Of a stretch of DNA of 64,000 nucleotides, positions 26,679 to 34,870 are shown piece after piece (position 1 is the first letter of the stretch; each line of letters opens with the position of its first letter). The notes beneath the pieces were generated by a model. The model was not told the origin of the DNA. It was given only the letters and a program-made list of their open reading frames with translations, and ran no database searches. The stretch is from Spirosoma aerolatum (GTDB lineage Bacteria; Bacteroidota; Bacteroidia; Cytophagales; Spirosomataceae): contig NZ_CP020104.1 in assembly GCF_002056795.1 (NCBI RefSeq), forward strand, positions 3,359,001-3,423,000. The letters are read 5' to 3'. Position numbers and translations under genes: made by a program.

Positions 26679-27773
26679 ATGGCCGATCAACAACCTATCG
26701 ACGATGCCTTACTGGGCAAGTTTCTGGCCGGTGAAACGGATCCGGCTGAATCGGCGCGGGTACGGCAATGGCTTGTTAGCCGCAATGCGGGTATCTCCGA
26801 ACCTACGCACGACGATTTTGCCAAGTTTGAACGCATCTGGAATGCTGCTAAACAAGGGCAACGTGCGTCGAAGAAAGGCCGAACAATGACAGACCTCGAG
26901 CAACCGGATGTGGATACCGACGCGGCCTGGAAATCGGTTCAGCAACGAATGCAGATCATTGATGGGCGTGCCGGAACCGGGTCGGCAATCAAGTCGCTGT
27001 CTAATCAGGTAACAGAGCCGGATAGTCTTTGGCGGCAGACTGGCTATCGGGTGGCGGCAGTGTTGGCATTGGTGGTGAGCCTGGGCTGGCTGGTGTATCA
27101 GTTTCGGTACATGGGTCACGACAATCCGGCTATTCATACAGTAACGCTGGTTACGGGCGATCGACAACTTCGAAAAACACTGCCCGATGGCTCTCGGATT
27201 GTACTGAATCGACACTCCATCCTGACTTATCCGGCCGCTTTTGCTGATGAACAACGTGATGTAACCCTGAATGGCGAAGCATTTTTTGATGTAACCCCCG
27301 ACCCAAACCGACCGTTCCGTATTCAGGCCCGTCCGACGGTCGTGCAGGTGCTGGGTACATCGTTCAATGTTCGGGCTTATGATAACAATGTCAGTGTAGC
27401 CGTTCAAACGGGTAAAGTGCGATTTTCGAGTGGCCGCAAAGCCGTCTTGCTGACAAAAGATCAGCAGGCTACGTTTGATGAGGAGACCGATACTATTCGT
27501 CGGGCAGCACAGCTAGCCCCCAATGCCTTTGCCTACAAGACCGGCCTGCTAGTATTCGATAATGAGCCGTTGGCCAGCGTAGTACAGACCATTAATCAGT
27601 TCTACAATTCGGATGTGCAACTAGCCAATGCCCGGCTGGACAACTGCCGTCTGAAAACCCGTTTCGATAAAATGTCGCTGGATGAAGTGGTAGCTGTAAC
27701 GGCTGAAACCCTTGGTTTACAGGTTCGCCACGAAGGAAAATCAATAATTTTAGACGGTGCCGGATGCCGATAA
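26679..27773 (+). CDS. FecR-family anti-sigma factor
   Basis: 364 aa. The N-terminal cytoplasmic region (about 1-70, LLGKFLAGETDPAESARVRQW) binds the sigma factor. A membrane helix lies at about 125-145, then the periplasmic FecR domain (about 155-255, VTGDRQLRKTLPDGSRIVLN and ALNGEAFFDVTPD-type motif) and a C-terminal DUF4974 domain (about 285-362, NEPLASVVQTINQFY). It holds the FecI protein inactive until an outer-membrane signal is received. In most such loci the next gene is a TonB receptor; here it is an STN-domain repeat protein. Confidence 0.93.
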   Translation: MADQQPIDDALLGKFLAGETDPAESARVRQWLVSRNAGISEPTHDDFAKFERIWNAAKQGQRASKKGRTMTDLEQPDVDTDAAWKSVQQRMQIIDGRAGTGSAIKSLSNQVTEPDSLWRQTGYRVAAVLALVVSLGWLVYQFRYMGHDNPAIHTVTLVTGDRQLRKTLPDGSRIVLNRHSILTYPAAFADEQRDVTLNGEAFFDVTPDPNRPFRIQARPTVVQVLGTSFNVRAYDNNVSVAVQTGKVRFSSGRKAVLLTKDQQATFDEETDTIRRAAQLAPNAFAYKTGLLVFDNEPLASVVQTINQFYNSDVQLANARLDNCRLKTRFDKMSLDEVVAVTAETLGLQVRHEGKSIILDGAGCR

Positions 27774-27829
27774 ATAGGGGTAAGCGACTAGATGGCTGTC
27801 TTGTCGTAAAACCACTGTTAGTAAATCCA

Positions 27830-29671
27830 ATGCGTTATTTTCTCCTTTGCTTCGTTATTAGCCTCCGCCTGTCGGCTCAGTCGATACCCCCACTGGATCG
27901 GGTCATTTCGGTGGATATTCGCAATGCAACGCTTGACAATGCCCTTCGTCAGATCAGCCGGGCTGGCCGGTTTGAATTCTCATACGACCCCACCCGTATC
28001 GATGGTACTACAACGGTCACGCTACGACTCACGAACACACCCGTTCGGGAAGTGCTGAGCCGTGTATTTATGAACCGGGTTTCGTTTAAATCACGCGGAA
28101 ACCACGTCATTCTGGCCCGTGCCGATCCGTCTGAGTCGACCCCGAAGAGTTTTCTACTGGATGGCTATATTCTGGACGAACAAACCGGCGAACGGATTGC
28201 CAAAGCCAGTATTTTCGAAAAAACTACGCTGGCATCTACGGTCAGCAATCCATTTGGGTATTACAAACTACAGCTACCGACAAAGCTGGCCAATGCGCGG
28301 CTGGACGTTCGTAAACAGGATTACCTGGGCGAAACGGTACTGATTCGATCCCGGACTTCGCACGCGGTTAACATCCGCATGACCCCTTTGCCTCCTACGG
28401 CCTCATCGTCGATTCAAACTTTACCGATTCGTGTAAGCGAAGATACGGTGCGTTCGGTAGAGCCACCCTTGGCCTCCGTAGCGGTCGAAGCACCTGCGCC
28501 AATGGTCGATTCAACGGCCCGGCAACCACAGTCCGTTATCGATAAAGGGTGGTCTGGGATTTCGAAACTATTTGTATCGGCACAACAGGCCATCCACGAT
28601 ATAAACCTGAGCCGTGACACGCTTTACCGCGATTGGCAGGTGTCGTTTGTTCCATTTTTTGGTACTAATGGGCGTTTGAGCGGACGTATCAGCAACCGCT
28701 TTTCGGTCAACGTGCTCATGGGCTATTCGTTTGGGGTTCGGGCGTTTGAGGTTGGAGGCTTGATGAACCTGGTTCGAACCGACGTCGATGGGTTTCAGGC
28801 CGCTGGTTTAGCCAATATCGTTGGGGGGCATATCGATGGTGTTCAGGCAGGGGGGCTTATCAACTATTCGAATCACTATGTAAAAGGTGCCCAGTTGGGT
28901 GGTCTGGTCAATACGGCCGGGCGTTCGGTAATGGGAGCGCAGGTGGCCGGGTTGATCAACTATGCTAATCAGGAAGTTCAGGGTGCTCAGATTGCCGGAT
29001 TGATTAATGTAGCGGGTCGTTCGGTCAATGGCTTGCAACTGGCTGGCTTAATCAACGTAGCCCGTGGCGATGTGCGTGGTTCACAGATCAGTGGTATTCT
29101 GAACGTAGCTCACCGAGTAACCAAAGGCCCTCAGATTGGGTTGATCAATCTGGCCGATACAGCGGGCAGCGTGCCTGTTGGTCTCCTGAGTTTTGTCCGA
29201 AAAGGCGGATACAAACGTATTGAACTAGCGGCTAATGAGGTCAATCTGTTGAATGTAACCCTACGAACGGGCGTGCAGCGATTGTACAACATACTGACCG
29301 CCGGGCACAGTTTCGACCGGGTAGGTAGTCCCCGACTTAGTGCTGGCTATGGTTTAGGAACCGCCTTTCGGTTGTCGAGAGCCACCTTATTCAACCTCGA
29401 ACTCATTGATCAGCACTTGTTCTATTTCGACGGAACGTATCCACGCGGCTGGAACAACCACATTCGACTGAACACCCTGATTGAAACTCGATTGAGTAAC
29501 CACATCGCATTGGCATTCGGGCCATCGGCCAACTGGTATTTCAGTACCGACGACCGACCTATCCCGCTACTACAACCCGAAATCCTGTTAGTTTCTGACC
29601 GTGCCGATGCGTACAGTAATGCGCGTCATTGGGGTTGGCTTGGCTTGCAGGTTGGCTTACGGTTCTTTTGA
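27830..29671 (+). CDS. Secreted STN-domain protein with carboxypeptidase-like domain and 16-residue LA_2272-type repeats
   Basis: 613 aa from ATG 27830, which opens a clean signal peptide (MRYFLLCFVISLRLSAQS); an earlier ATG at 27764 overlaps fecR and gives no leader. Residues about 20-95 form an STN domain (VSVDIRNATLDNALRQIS-like start), the module by which TonB receptors signal to FecR. A CarboxypepD_reg-like region (about 105-185) follows, then a low-complexity stretch. Next come eight tandem 16-residue repeats (28739-29122) of pattern xGxQxxGLxNxxxxxV, then a C-terminal beta-rich region ending in Phe. There is no TonB box, plug or receptor barrel. It probably signals to the upstream anti-sigma factor. 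Confidence 0.8.
   Translation: MRYFLLCFVISLRLSAQSIPPLDRVISVDIRNATLDNALRQISRAGRFEFSYDPTRIDGTTTVTLRLTNTPVREVLSRVFMNRVSFKSRGNHVILARADPSESTPKSFLLDGYILDEQTGERIAKASIFEKTTLASTVSNPFGYYKLQLPTKLANARLDVRKQDYLGETVLIRSRTSHAVNIRMTPLPPTASSSIQTLPIRVSEDTVRSVEPPLASVAVEAPAPMVDSTARQPQSVIDKGWSGISKLFVSAQQAIHDINLSRDTLYRDWQVSFVPFFGTNGRLSGRISNRFSVNVLMGYSFGVRAFEVGGLMNLVRTDVDGFQAAGLANIVGGHIDGVQAGGLINYSNHYVKGAQLGGLVNTAGRSVMGAQVAGLINYANQEVQGAQIAGLINVAGRSVNGLQLAGLINVARGDVRGSQISGILNVAHRVTKGPQIGLINLADTAGSVPVGLLSFVRKGGYKRIELAANEVNLLNVTLRTGVQRLYNILTAGHSFDRVGSPRLSAGYGLGTAFRLSRATLFNLELIDQHLFYFDGTYPRGWNNHIRLNTLIETRLSNHIALAFGPSANWYFSTDDRPIPLLQPEILLVSDRADAYSNARHWGWLGLQVGLRFF
28739..29155 (+). repeat. 48-bp tandem coding repeats (16 aa, about 8 units)
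   Basis: Eight in-phase 48-bp units inside the STN-domain gene; the seven units from 28787 to 29122 are the clearest. Each encodes a small-residue-rich repeat with invariant GL-N in the middle. The DNA repeats are diverged, so this is an old protein repeat rather than recent slippage. A partial unit follows to about 29155. Confidence 0.85.
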
Positions 29672-29882
29672 CAGATGGATTCAGGGCCTATAACAGCGTG
29701 TATCTATACAAAAGTGATGGCTGCGCAAGTAACCCTTCTCTTATTAACAAGAGAGGGAGTTGGGGAAGTGAAAATTTTTTTGTCGTCACATAGGGGGAGA
29801 GGCATGTATGACTGTCATGATGCTAAATGAGCTATGAATACAACCTGAATAGCTCCAAAATCTGTAAATCGACAAGTAGATT
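29672..29882. other. Intergenic region with weak stem-loop
   Basis: 211 bp without a gene. An imperfect stem (about 29733-29757, CCCTTCTCTT against AAGAGAGGG) is followed by GAGTTGGGGAAGTG and a T-run at about 29775-29781. It could end transcription of the STN-repeat gene. The GAGGGAGTTGGGGA motif resembles common intergenic repeats. Confidence 0.4.
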
Positions 29883-30599
29883 ATGACACGCACAAAATTC
29901 TTAGGTATTTCGCTCGTTACCATCGCTCTTTCTTTATCTGGCTGCTCCTTAATTCGGGAAGATGTTGGATCTTACCAGATGGCTCAGCAAAGCTACGCAC
30001 TCACCAATTTTGATCGACTGGATATGGGAAGTGCTTTTGTTATTATGGTTCAGCAGGGAACCGATTATAGCATATCGGTGGAAGGCGACCGACGAAATCT
30101 GGATGACCTGGAGGTGTATACGCGCAATGGTATACTCAAAGCGCAGTATCGCGTAGCCCGAAATCGCCAATACGCTACCACGTTCCGAATTACGATGCCC
30201 AGTCTGCGTGGAGTAGATTTTTCGGGCGCCGTTCGGTCAACGGTAACGGGCTTTACAAATCTGGATGGGTTCGATGTTACGTTATCGGGCGCTTCTGAAG
30301 GCCAGTTTAATATACAGGCCTCCCGGCCAACGATCAATCTATCCGGCGCTTCGGTATTGCGGATGACTGGCAAAGGGACGTTCCTGACGGCTGATTTGTC
30401 CGGTGCTTCGAGCTTACAGGCGTTCGATTACCCCGTCGATAATGCTGGACTGGAACTGTCGGGAGCCAGTAAAGCGAACGTAAGTGTAAACAGCAGTCTG
30501 GTCGTTGAGGTCAGTGGAGCCAGCGCTGTTCGTTATCGTGGCAAACCCGCAGTTGCTCAACGAGTGAGTGGAGCCAGTACTGTACAGAACGAGTTATAG
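29883..30599 (+). CDS. Head-GIN domain (DUF2807) lipoprotein
   Basis: 238 aa. Lipoprotein signal with lipobox LSLSGC (Cys21). The body is a right-handed beta-helix type DUF2807 domain marked by repeated LSGAS motifs: DVTLSGASEG, INLSGASVL, DLSGASSL, ELSGASKA, EVSGASAV and RVSGAST. The family is called putative auto-transporter adhesin head GIN and is cell-surface or periplasmic in Bacteroidota. Function is not established. The stop is followed by a 31-bp perfect hairpin. It may be transcribed separately from the STN gene (211 bp gap). Confidence 0.88.
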   Translation: MTRTKFLGISLVTIALSLSGCSLIREDVGSYQMAQQSYALTNFDRLDMGSAFVIMVQQGTDYSISVEGDRRNLDDLEVYTRNGILKAQYRVARNRQYATTFRITMPSLRGVDFSGAVRSTVTGFTNLDGFDVTLSGASEGQFNIQASRPTINLSGASVLRMTGKGTFLTADLSGASSLQAFDYPVDNAGLELSGASKANVSVNSSLVVEVSGASAVRYRGKPAVAQRVSGASTVQNEL

Positions 30600-30610
30600 T
30601 TTTATACGTC

Positions 30611-30685
30611 ACTCTTACCTCTAAAAAGCCCGAAGGGGACTTAGATCGAATCTGAGTCCCCTTCGGGCTTTTTAGAGGTAAGAGT
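30611..30685. terminator. Bidirectional terminator, 31-bp perfect stem
   Basis: Arms 30611-30641 and 30655-30685 are perfectly complementary with a 13-nt loop. It lies between convergent genes: 11 bp after the GIN lipoprotein stop and 6 bp from the MCE gene stop. The stem core GCCCGAAGGGG is GC-rich and flanked by A- and T-runs inside the stem, as expected for a terminator working in both directions. Confidence 0.85.
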
Positions 30686-30691
30686 ATATTA

Positions 30692-31723
30692 TTATGGCTT
30701 CGGACTAGCAGCCGCTGTGCTATCCGCTTTCTGTTTCGCTTCGGCTTTGGCTTTCTTCTTGAAGAAGCCACGCAACAGAAAATTACTCTGGGCGGCTTTC
30801 AGGTCTTCATTCAGTAGCTCCGTACCTTTACTTAAGTTGCGCAGCGTTACCTGTAGATTGGTTGCTGTCTCCTTGTCGGTCAGCAGGATACCAAGCGGGC
30901 TGTTGGTATTGTTCAGCTTATCCGATGCCCGATTCAGGTTGATCGATGTTTGCCGTAAAGTAGCCACACTTTGGTCGGCAGCAGTTACCGTCGATTCGAA
31001 TCGGGTGGCGGCCCGGCTCAGGCGTCGAAATACCGTTGTATCAGTCACTAATTCGTTAGCCAGGGTTCCTTTCGTATTCAGTTTTGCAGCAAACTGCGCC
31101 ACTGAGCCCGTCACTCGAACGGTATTGTCGGACGCTTTTTCCAGATTGACCATAGCCCGCTTGAAATTGTCGGCAACGATCGAGTCAGTCAGAACAGCCC
31201 CTACAGTACCTTTTCCTCGCCTTAGATTACCAACCAGTTCTTTAAAGTCATTGGTCACTTTCAGGAGGTTGTTGTTGTTCTCCTGCAAGGTCGCCATGAT
31301 TTGATCGGAACTCAGGGCCTCGGTAGTTTTTAGGCGATCCCCATCTTCAACTTCGGGCTGGCGTGTTGTACCGCCGGCAATCACAACGATTTTATTCCCG
31401 ATCAGCCCGTCGGAGCTAATAGAGGCCGAAGCATCTTTACGAATGAATTGCTTGGAGCTTTCCTCAATATTCATGTCGACCTCTACCTGAGAATTGCTCA
31501 CGAAGCTGATCCGTTTAACTGTACCAATTTTGACACCGGAGAACCAGACGTTATTCCCGTTTTTCAGGCCGCCAACGTCTTTAAAAAGTGCAATAAGCCG
31601 AATGGTACTGGTGAAGCGCTTTTGCTGGCCACCCAGTACAAATATTCCCGCGATCAGAATAATAATGCCCAGTAGGACGAATATGCCTACGACCACGGAG
31701 CGTTTTGTCGATTCAGTACTCAT
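30692..31723 (-). CDS. MCE/MlaD-family lipid-transport protein
   Basis: 343 aa from ATG 31723; a frame extension to 31810 has no good start. N-terminal membrane anchor (about 9-31, VVVGIFVLLGIIILIAGIFVL), then an MCE domain (about 38-115, VGGLKNGNNVWFSGVKIGTV) and a long helical region (about 150-315) that may form the needle or tube seen in related proteins. It works with the two upstream ABC genes to move phospholipids between membranes. The C-terminal tail is rich in Lys and Ala. It is the last gene of the minus-strand operon. Confidence 0.9.
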   Translation of the reverse strand: MSTESTKRSVVVGIFVLLGIIILIAGIFVLGGQQKRFTSTIRLIALFKDVGGLKNGNNVWFSGVKIGTVKRISFVSNSQVEVDMNIEESSKQFIRKDASASISSDGLIGNKIVVIAGGTTRQPEVEDGDRLKTTEALSSDQIMATLQENNNNLLKVTNDFKELVGNLRRGKGTVGAVLTDSIVADNFKRAMVNLEKASDNTVRVTGSVAQFAAKLNTKGTLANELVTDTTVFRRLSRAATRFESTVTAADQSVATLRQTSINLNRASDKLNNTNSPLGILLTDKETATNLQVTLRNLSKGTELLNEDLKAAQSNFLLRGFFKKKAKAEAKQKADSTAAASPKP

Positions 31724-31819
31724 TTCTAGTATAAGTGGAGTCAGTGAAAGTGGTGTAGTATATGCAATTAGTGTAATCGGTGAAGCCCGTAAAATGTTTA
31801 AATTCTTCAATCATTAACC

Positions 31820-32578
31820 TCAATCCACAAATTTGTAATCGTAAAATTGCTGTATGCGTTCGTCTTTGTCGGCAAATACCTCATCGAAGGTTCCCACGCG
31901 CGCAAATTTGCCATCCAGCAGCATCGCTATTCGGTCGCCGGTAGTTTTAGCGCAGGTCAGATCGTGGGTGATAATGATGGAGGTAGCACCGAGCCGCTCC
32001 TGCACGTCGTTGATCAGGTTGTTGATTTCCACGCTGGTGATCGGGTCCAGCCCAGCCGTTGGCTCGTCATACAGCATTACCTCCGGCTTCAGAATCAGTG
32101 TGCGGGCAATGCCAATCCGTTTCCGCTGCCCACCTGACAGTTCGGCGGGCATCTGGTCGATGGTTTGTGACAGGCCGACATCGTCCAGCGCTTTTTTGAC
32201 GGCTTTATCAATTTCTCCACGACTCAGGTTTCGAACGTTTCGTACGAGCGGAAATTCCAGGTTTTCGCGGATGCTCATGCTGTCGTAAAGGGCACTGCTC
32301 TGGAACGAAAACCCTACCTTCTGGCGAAACTCATCCAGTTCTTTACCACGTAAGGTTTCCACATCCTCACCCAGAATAATTACTTTCCCGGCATCAGGTT
32401 TAAGCAGGCCTACCATAATTTTGATCAGAACCGATTTGCCCGTTCCCGAACGGCCCAGTACCACCACGTTTTCACCTTTATTCACCTCTAAATCAACCCC
32501 ACGCAGCACGTGCAAACTGCCAAAGGACTTTTTCAATCCTTCGATTACAATAACGGGTTCATTTTTCTTTTCGCTCAT
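31820..32578 (-). CDS. ABC transporter ATPase, MlaF type
   Basis: 252 aa ABC ATPase. Walker A GRSGTGKS (about 42-49), Q-loop GFSFQSSALYDSM, signature LSGGQRKRIGIARTL, Walker B VMLYDEPTAGLDP and the switch His (TSIIITHD). The SALYDS sequence after the Q-loop is characteristic of MlaF/Mkl ATPases. It energises lipid transport with the permease upstream and the MCE protein downstream. Length is normal. Confidence 0.94.
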   Translation of the reverse strand: MSEKKNEPVIVIEGLKKSFGSLHVLRGVDLEVNKGENVVVLGRSGTGKSVLIKIMVGLLKPDAGKVIILGEDVETLRGKELDEFRQKVGFSFQSSALYDSMSIRENLEFPLVRNVRNLSRGEIDKAVKKALDDVGLSQTIDQMPAELSGGQRKRIGIARTLILKPEVMLYDEPTAGLDPITSVEINNLINDVQERLGATSIIITHDLTCAKTTGDRIAMLLDGKFARVGTFDEVFADKDERIQQFYDYKFVD

Positions 32579-32590
32579 AGTTTAATGATT

Positions 32591-32664
32591 GAATGATTGA
32601 ATGATAGAATGATTGAATAGCTGTCGCCCATTATTAATTCAATCATTCTATCATTCAATCATTC
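32591..32664. repeat. 28-bp perfect inverted repeat inside the Mla operon, with 8-bp internal tandem units
   Basis: Arms 32591-32618 and 32637-32664 pair perfectly with an 18-nt spacer. The left arm is made of about 3.5 units of the 8-mer GAATGATT/GAATGATA. It sits between the permease stop (32673) and the ATPase start (32578), within what should be one transcript, and so may limit read-through or protect the mRNA. It is AT-rich, unlike the other hairpins here. Confidence 0.8.
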
Positions 32665-32672
32665 TAAATTGT

Positions 32673-33485
32673 TTAACTGCCCCGAATGGCGGATACGATT
32701 TGTAGAGAGAGTAATTCTTCAATAAATACCAGGAACATGGCGGTTACTACCGACGAGTTGGCCGCTTTACCGACTCCTTCGGTTCCTTTGGAAGAGTGAT
32801 ACCCTTTATAGCAGCCAACCATGCCGATGGTGAAGCCAAACACAATGGATTTGATGACCGACGAAAAAATGTCGAGGTAGGTTATGGCCCCAAAAACCTC
32901 CTGAATGTAGGACGTAAAACTCGTTTGCTCGTTGGCATTTACATTGAGAAAGGCCCCGATCAACGCCACGAAAACGGTATACATCGTGAGCAGCGGAATG
33001 GTAAACGAGGTAGCTAACACACGGCTTACGACCAGAAATTTGAATGGATTCGTTCCCGACACTTCCATAGCATCGATTTGTTCGGTAACGTTCATCGAAC
33101 CGATTTCGGCACCGATGCTTGAACCAACTTTACCGGCGGCAATCAAAGCGGTTACCAGTGGGCCCAGGGCCCGAACAACGGCAATGGCAATGAGCGAGGG
33201 GAGCCAGGAGGTAGCGCCAAACTCCGACAGCGATGGTCGCGACTGATTGGTAAATACCATGCCCGTGATGAAACCGGTGGTTGAAATCAGCAGGAGCGAT
33301 CGATAACCAACTTCGTAGCATTGGCGGATAATCTCCTTAAATTCATAGGGGGGAACAAACACTTCCCTAAAGAAGCGCCCAATGAAAGCGGCCACATCGC
33401 CCAGATTCAAAAAAAGCTGGTCTAACTTTCGTGTAGTGACAGGCCGGCCAGTAGCCTTTTGGGATTTATTGGCGTCCGATTGCAT
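32673..33485 (-). CDS. ABC transporter permease, MlaE family
   Basis: 270 aa. Five to six hydrophobic segments and the conserved MlaE core: VTALIAAGKVGSSIGAEIGSMNVTEQIDAMEV and NPFKFLVVSRVLA. The family's glycine-rich AGKVGSSIGAE motif is intact. First gene of the Mla-type operon; a -7 box TACCTTTG lies about 28 bp upstream. A 28-bp hairpin separates it from the ATPase gene. Confidence 0.94.
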   Translation of the reverse strand: MQSDANKSQKATGRPVTTRKLDQLFLNLGDVAAFIGRFFREVFVPPYEFKEIIRQCYEVGYRSLLLISTTGFITGMVFTNQSRPSLSEFGATSWLPSLIAIAVVRALGPLVTALIAAGKVGSSIGAEIGSMNVTEQIDAMEVSGTNPFKFLVVSRVLATSFTIPLLTMYTVFVALIGAFLNVNANEQTSFTSYIQEVFGAITYLDIFSSVIKSIVFGFTIGMVGCYKGYHSSKGTEGVGKAANSSVVTAMFLVFIEELLSLQIVSAIRGS

Positions 33486-33512
33486 TCAACTGGTGGAAAA
33501 TTAGGTTTATGC

Positions 33513-33520
33513 CAAAGGTA
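33513..33520 (-). promoter_or_regulatory. Promoter -7 box TACCTTTG of the Mla-type operon
   Basis: On the minus strand this is an exact TAnnTTTG match, 27 bp upstream of the permease ATG at 33485, giving a leader of about 20 nt. No clear -33 TTTG is found at the expected distance. Position and exact match make it a fair candidate. Confidence 0.5.
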
Positions 33521-33683
33521 TCTGACTCAAAGGGATCTGATGTTTCTGTTGACGCCTTCAGAATCCAAAGAATCAGGAGAACCCTACCAAATCTGACAAC
33601 TCAAAGCGGGCTGATCAGAAACTTAGGATTACGTATACCCATATAACTGATTTGTTGAGCCGTGGTTTTATTTTGGCAAAAGT

Positions 33684-33716
33684 AGTCGAAGCGCAACAAC
33701 CTGTTGCGCTTCGACT
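33684..33716. terminator. Terminator hairpin, 15-bp stem
   Basis: Arms 33684-33698 and 33702-33716 pair perfectly with a 3-nt loop (ACC). It lies 30 bp downstream of the lytic transglycosylase stop on the minus strand; on that strand the stem is followed by ACTTTTGCC, with only a short T-run. Probable terminator. Confidence 0.7.
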
Positions 33717-33746
33717 GATCAATTCCAGAAAGTTTATAGAAACGAA

Positions 33747-34664
33747 TTAGGCTGCCTGTTGAAAGCCAATGGGTTGCCAGGCCCGGTAGGCTGTCTGGGG
33801 GGCTGGTGACAGAAACGAGGAGTAGTCATTGGGGCGCGACATAACTTCTTTATAAAGCAACACCCGGTAGAGGTAGTACCGGGTTTCGCGAGGCAGGTTC
33901 ATTCGGTAGTAATCCCGGTGTGCGTACCGTTTGAGCTGATTTTTGATTAGGCCCGGTCCCGCATTATACGCAGCCGCTACCAGCGACCAGGAACCCAATT
34001 GGGAATAAAGGGCTCGTAAGTACCGACAGGCAGCATCGGTTGCTTTCTGGACATTGAATCGTTCATCGACCCGTTTGCCTACTTTCAGACCCAGGTCACG
34101 GGCTGTGCCCGGCATGAGTTGCCAGTAACCAGCCGCACCAACCCGCGAAACCGCCCTGGGTCGGAGTGCACTTTCGGCCAGGGGAATGTAGCGGAAATCG
34201 TCAGGAATGTCATACTTCGCCAGAATTGGGTCGATGATTGGGAAAAACGAGTCGGCACGTTGTTGTAAGTTACCCAGGTCGCTGGCATGGGAACGGAACA
34301 ACGTAAAGACGTGCTTCCACCGATCCACCACATCCGACTGATCGAGTGGTAAGCATTCTCCGCAAAAATTTACATCAAGTAAGGGCAGGTCAGGGGCGTT
34401 AGCCAGTGCCGGGTTTAAGAACGTTTCTGCTGTCGGTCGAAAATGACGCGATGCCGTAGCATCGGATTTGGCCACAACAGTAGCTTTGGACAGGAGCGAA
34501 ACGGGGTTCGCATTCATAGGAATAAATTTCGCGGCAATCGCAACAGCCGGGCGAAACGCGGCCATTAAAACTGAAAATCCAAGACGCTTTAACAAGACTA
34601 AATTCAGGATGGTAATGAGTGATAACGATTGTGGGTTTGATTTAGTGCCTTGATAATCAATCAT
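33747..34664 (-). CDS. Lytic transglycosylase (SLT domain)
   Basis: 305 aa from ATG 34664; a TTG at 34703 is the alternative start. N-terminal hydrophobic segment (about 17-45) serves as signal or anchor. The SLT domain (about 150-260) has the catalytic Glu in IPLAESALRPRAVS, then GAAGYWQLMPGTARDLG and the LVAAAYNAGPG motif. The enzyme cleaves peptidoglycan glycan strands to 1,6-anhydromuropeptides. No LysM domain is present, unlike MltD. Single gene. Confidence 0.88.
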   Translation of the reverse strand: MIDYQGTKSNPQSLSLITILNLVLLKRLGFSVLMAAFRPAVAIAAKFIPMNANPVSLLSKATVVAKSDATASRHFRPTAETFLNPALANAPDLPLLDVNFCGECLPLDQSDVVDRWKHVFTLFRSHASDLGNLQQRADSFFPIIDPILAKYDIPDDFRYIPLAESALRPRAVSRVGAAGYWQLMPGTARDLGLKVGKRVDERFNVQKATDAACRYLRALYSQLGSWSLVAAAYNAGPGLIKNQLKRYAHRDYYRMNLPRETRYYLYRVLLYKEVMSRPNDYSSFLSPAPQTAYRAWQPIGFQQAA

Positions 34665-34870
34665 ATATAGGAAACGACGTATTGGTAAAATAGGATTTTT
34701 CAAGGTGTTGCCGACGAAAGCTACTGGCAGTCAGTGGCTTCCCAATAAAATCGTACTGACGTATAAAGTTGAACCGTTTGGCAGAAAAAAGGGTGATGGC
34801 CCTGTTAAAAATTCCTAACTTTCGGCTGCCTTACCCGTTGCTCGATGAATGAGGAGGTAGGTAGCGACTT

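Noticed and set aside
26709..27407. 232-codon open frame opposite fecR
   Set aside because: Antisense shadow of a clear FecR gene; composition is of the random type (Cys, His and Arg scattered).
28739..29155. 48-bp periodic DNA considered as CRISPR-like array
   Set aside because: Units are in phase with a protein frame, have no unique spacers and are diverged; it is a coding repeat.
32591..32664. GAATGATT tandem units considered as CRISPR repeats or a replication origin
   Set aside because: Only about 3.5 units per arm with no spacers; no DnaA boxes or dnaA neighbour.
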